The notes below the pieces were generated by a model. The model was not told the DNA's origin. It saw only the letters and a program-made list of their open reading frames with translations, and made no database searches. DNA of 48,234 nt from an uncultured Methylobacillus sp. Its GTDB lineage: Bacteria; Pseudomonadota; Gammaproteobacteria; Burkholderiales; Methylophilaceae. The stretch lies in contig CAMLDO010000015.1 of the NCBI GenBank assembly GCA_946478865.1, positions 1-48,234 of the forward strand, written 5' to 3'. Shown one piece after another: positions 47,123 through 48,234 of this stretch (its first letter is position 1; each line of letters starts with the position of its first letter). Position numbers and translations under genes: made by a program.

Positions 47123-47905
47123 ATGATGACCATGACCCAAACCCTGTTCGGCGGCATGCTGGCCGTCGTGCTGATCTTCTTTGTCAGCCGCAAGCTCGGA
47201 CTGTCAGCCTACTGGAGCGCGTTGCTTGCCGGGTTGCTGCCTTTCCTCGGCTATCTCGGCCTCGGCGCCGAAGGCCATGGCGGCGATGTGCTCGCGATCC
47301 ATTTCGTGGTGTTCCTTGCCACGGCTGCAGTGATGGGCGTGTTCAGCGTGACCTCCAAGAAAAAGGAAAAGATGCACTGGGCGCCCAAGCTCCTTATCGC
47401 GTTCTTCGTGCTGCTGGCCTTGTTCAATGCAGCTCTGCTCTCGGTAGCGACGAATGGGTTGCCCGACTGGCTGACCGGCCTCATCCTGCCGAGCGAGAGC
47501 AAGGAGCCGGTGCATACCGTATTTCCGGGCGTCATCCCGCACGACCGCAACAAGCTTTACGCCGAGCATCAGGCGCATGTGGAACAACAGCGCAAGCTGG
47601 GTTGGCAGGTGAAGGTGGAAGGCCTCGATGGTCTCAAGGCGGATACACGCCAGACGATTACGCTGACGCTCAAGGATGCACAGGGGCAGCCTGTTGTCGC
47701 GGACAGCGTGATGCTCGGTTTCTGGCGTATGGCGAACAGCAAAGATGACCGTTCGATGAGCCTGCAAGCCGCGGGGCCGGGTGTCTACAAGGGCGATGTG
47801 CTGCTCGAGGACGAAGGTCGCTGGATCGTTGAACTGCATATCGAACGCGGGCAGGACGTTTATCACACCAAGCAGTCGCTGCTGGTTGACGAGGCGGGCC
47901 AGTAA
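47123..47905 (+). CDS. ccoH: FixH/CcoH family protein with long N-terminal membrane region
   Basis: 260 residues against about 150-170 in common FixH. Residues 1-110 carry about four hydrophobic segments (about 8-21, 28-47, 56-76 and 87-107); the FixH-like periplasmic domain is about 140-255 (VKVEGLDGLKADTRQTITL, GFWRMANSKDDRSMSLQAA, GDVLLEDEGRWIVELHIE). Needed for cbb3 assembly in related systems. It sits 5 nt past ccoG and 9 nt before ccoI. Confidence 0.85.
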   Translation: MMTMTQTLFGGMLAVVLIFFVSRKLGLSAYWSALLAGLLPFLGYLGLGAEGHGGDVLAIHFVVFLATAAVMGVFSVTSKKKEKMHWAPKLLIAFFVLLALFNAALLSVATNGLPDWLTGLILPSESKEPVHTVFPGVIPHDRNKLYAEHQAHVEQQRKLGWQVKVEGLDGLKADTRQTITLTLKDAQGQPVVADSVMLGFWRMANSKDDRSMSLQAAGPGVYKGDVLLEDEGRWIVELHIERGQDVYHTKQSLLVDEAGQ

Positions 47906-47914
47906 ACGGTTGCA

Positions 47915-48234
47915 ATGACTGCGGAGATTGCCTGCTATCACTGCGGCTTGCCCGTTCCCGAGGCCAGCCCGTACCGCGCGGTCATCCTGAGCGAGCAGCG
48001 CGAGCTCTGCTGCCATGGTTGCCAGGCGGTGGCGGAGTCCATCGTCGAAAACGGGCTTGAGGACTACTACCGTTACCGTACCGAGATGCCGAAGAGCGTC
48101 GAGGAGCTGGTGCCGGAAGAGTTGCGCAAGCTCGACCTTTACGATCATCCCGAGGTGCAGAAAAGCTTTGTCGTTGAAAGCAGCGACCACCTCAAGCAAG
48201 CTTCCCTGGTGCTGGAAGGCATCACCTGCGCCGC
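47915..48234 (+). CDS. ccoI: Cu(+) P-type ATPase CcoI/FixI, N-terminal part
   Basis: First 106 codons, continuing past the window. N-terminal Cys-rich region CYHCGLPVPEAS, CCHGCQAVAESI (metal-binding, DUF2318-like fold of FixI-type ATPases) and, at the edge, LEGITCAA, the HMA copper-binding start. Its place after ccoH matches ccoGHIS order; it supplies copper for the cbb3 oxidase. The ATPase core is not visible here. Confidence 0.9.
   Translation, partial: MTAEIACYHCGLPVPEASPYRAVILSEQRELCCHGCQAVAESIVENGLEDYYRYRTEMPKSVEELVPEELRKLDLYDHPEVQKSFVVESSDHLKQASLVLEGITCA

Overview
The window is a gene-dense, roughly 58-60% GC chromosomal segment from a betaproteobacterium. The likeliest placement is Nitrosomonadales, perhaps near Gallionellaceae or Sulfuricella. 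This is inferred from gene content and order (groESL with a CIRCE operator; cysS-pyrD; yajC-secD-secF; pssA-leuA; a coxB-coxA-ctaG-coxC cluster with DUF2244, DUF2909 and SURF1; sco1 followed by ccoNOQP-ccoG-ccoH-ccoI), not from a 16S gene. I saw no CRISPR array, rRNA, insertion sequence, prophage or clear pseudogene. Genes are tightly packed, with many 1-8 bp overlaps. GTG and TTG starts are common.

Layout. 1-5.3 kb: groEL (cut at the left edge) and groES under CIRCE/HrcA control, a secreted BON-domain protein, a Sel1-repeat protein, then the overlapping trio ppiA-ppiB-lpxH. 5.3-8.7 kb: cysS-pyrD and a membrane-anchored TPR protein. 8.8-17.3 kb, all minus strand: clpS-clpA, a CorB/CNNM-type CBS protein, and tgt-yajC-secD-secF. 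17.5-20.2 kb: pssA, then leuA preceded by a Leu-rich short ORF with its own promoter and hairpins. 20.2-26.4 kb: a YedA-like exporter, a solitary CbiM-like permease, a HAD-IB phosphatase, a YpjD/CcsA-like protein, ffh, tRNA-Lys(TTT), an RlpA-like protein and small secreted or membrane proteins.

26.4-35.1 kb is a complete haem A / caa3-type cytochrome oxidase locus: ctaB, ctaA, a Sco-like protein, SURF1, DUF2909, coxC, ctaG, a 36-residue assembly protein, ctaD, ctaC with a fused cytochrome c domain, and DUF2244. 35.2-41.5 kb: tRNA-Leu(CAA), queA, a histidine phosphatase, a PduO-type cobalamin adenosyltransferase, murI, a zinc-finger protein, ilvE, a PfkB kinase and ompW. 41.6-48.2 kb: sco1, ccoNOQP, ccoG, a long FixH/CcoH and the start of the ccoI copper ATPase, i.e. 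a second, high-affinity cbb3 oxidase with its assembly factors.

The strongest unusual observation is in the caa3 oxidase. Haem, CuB, CuA and D-channel residues are in place, but four key K-channel positions, in two subunits, are all substituted (Lys362 to Leu, Thr359 to Leu, Ser299 to Pro in subunit I; Glu101 to Gln in subunit II; Rhodobacter numbering). The second is the leuA leader: a near-leaderless 27-codon ORF with nine Leu codons, a well-placed promoter, and hairpins before leuA but no U-tract terminator. Smaller items are a 28-bp palindrome at the ompW transcription start, a CbiM-like protein lacking the usual second-position His, an RlpA-like domain lacking expected active-site residues, and an inverted DUF2909 gene inside the cox cluster.
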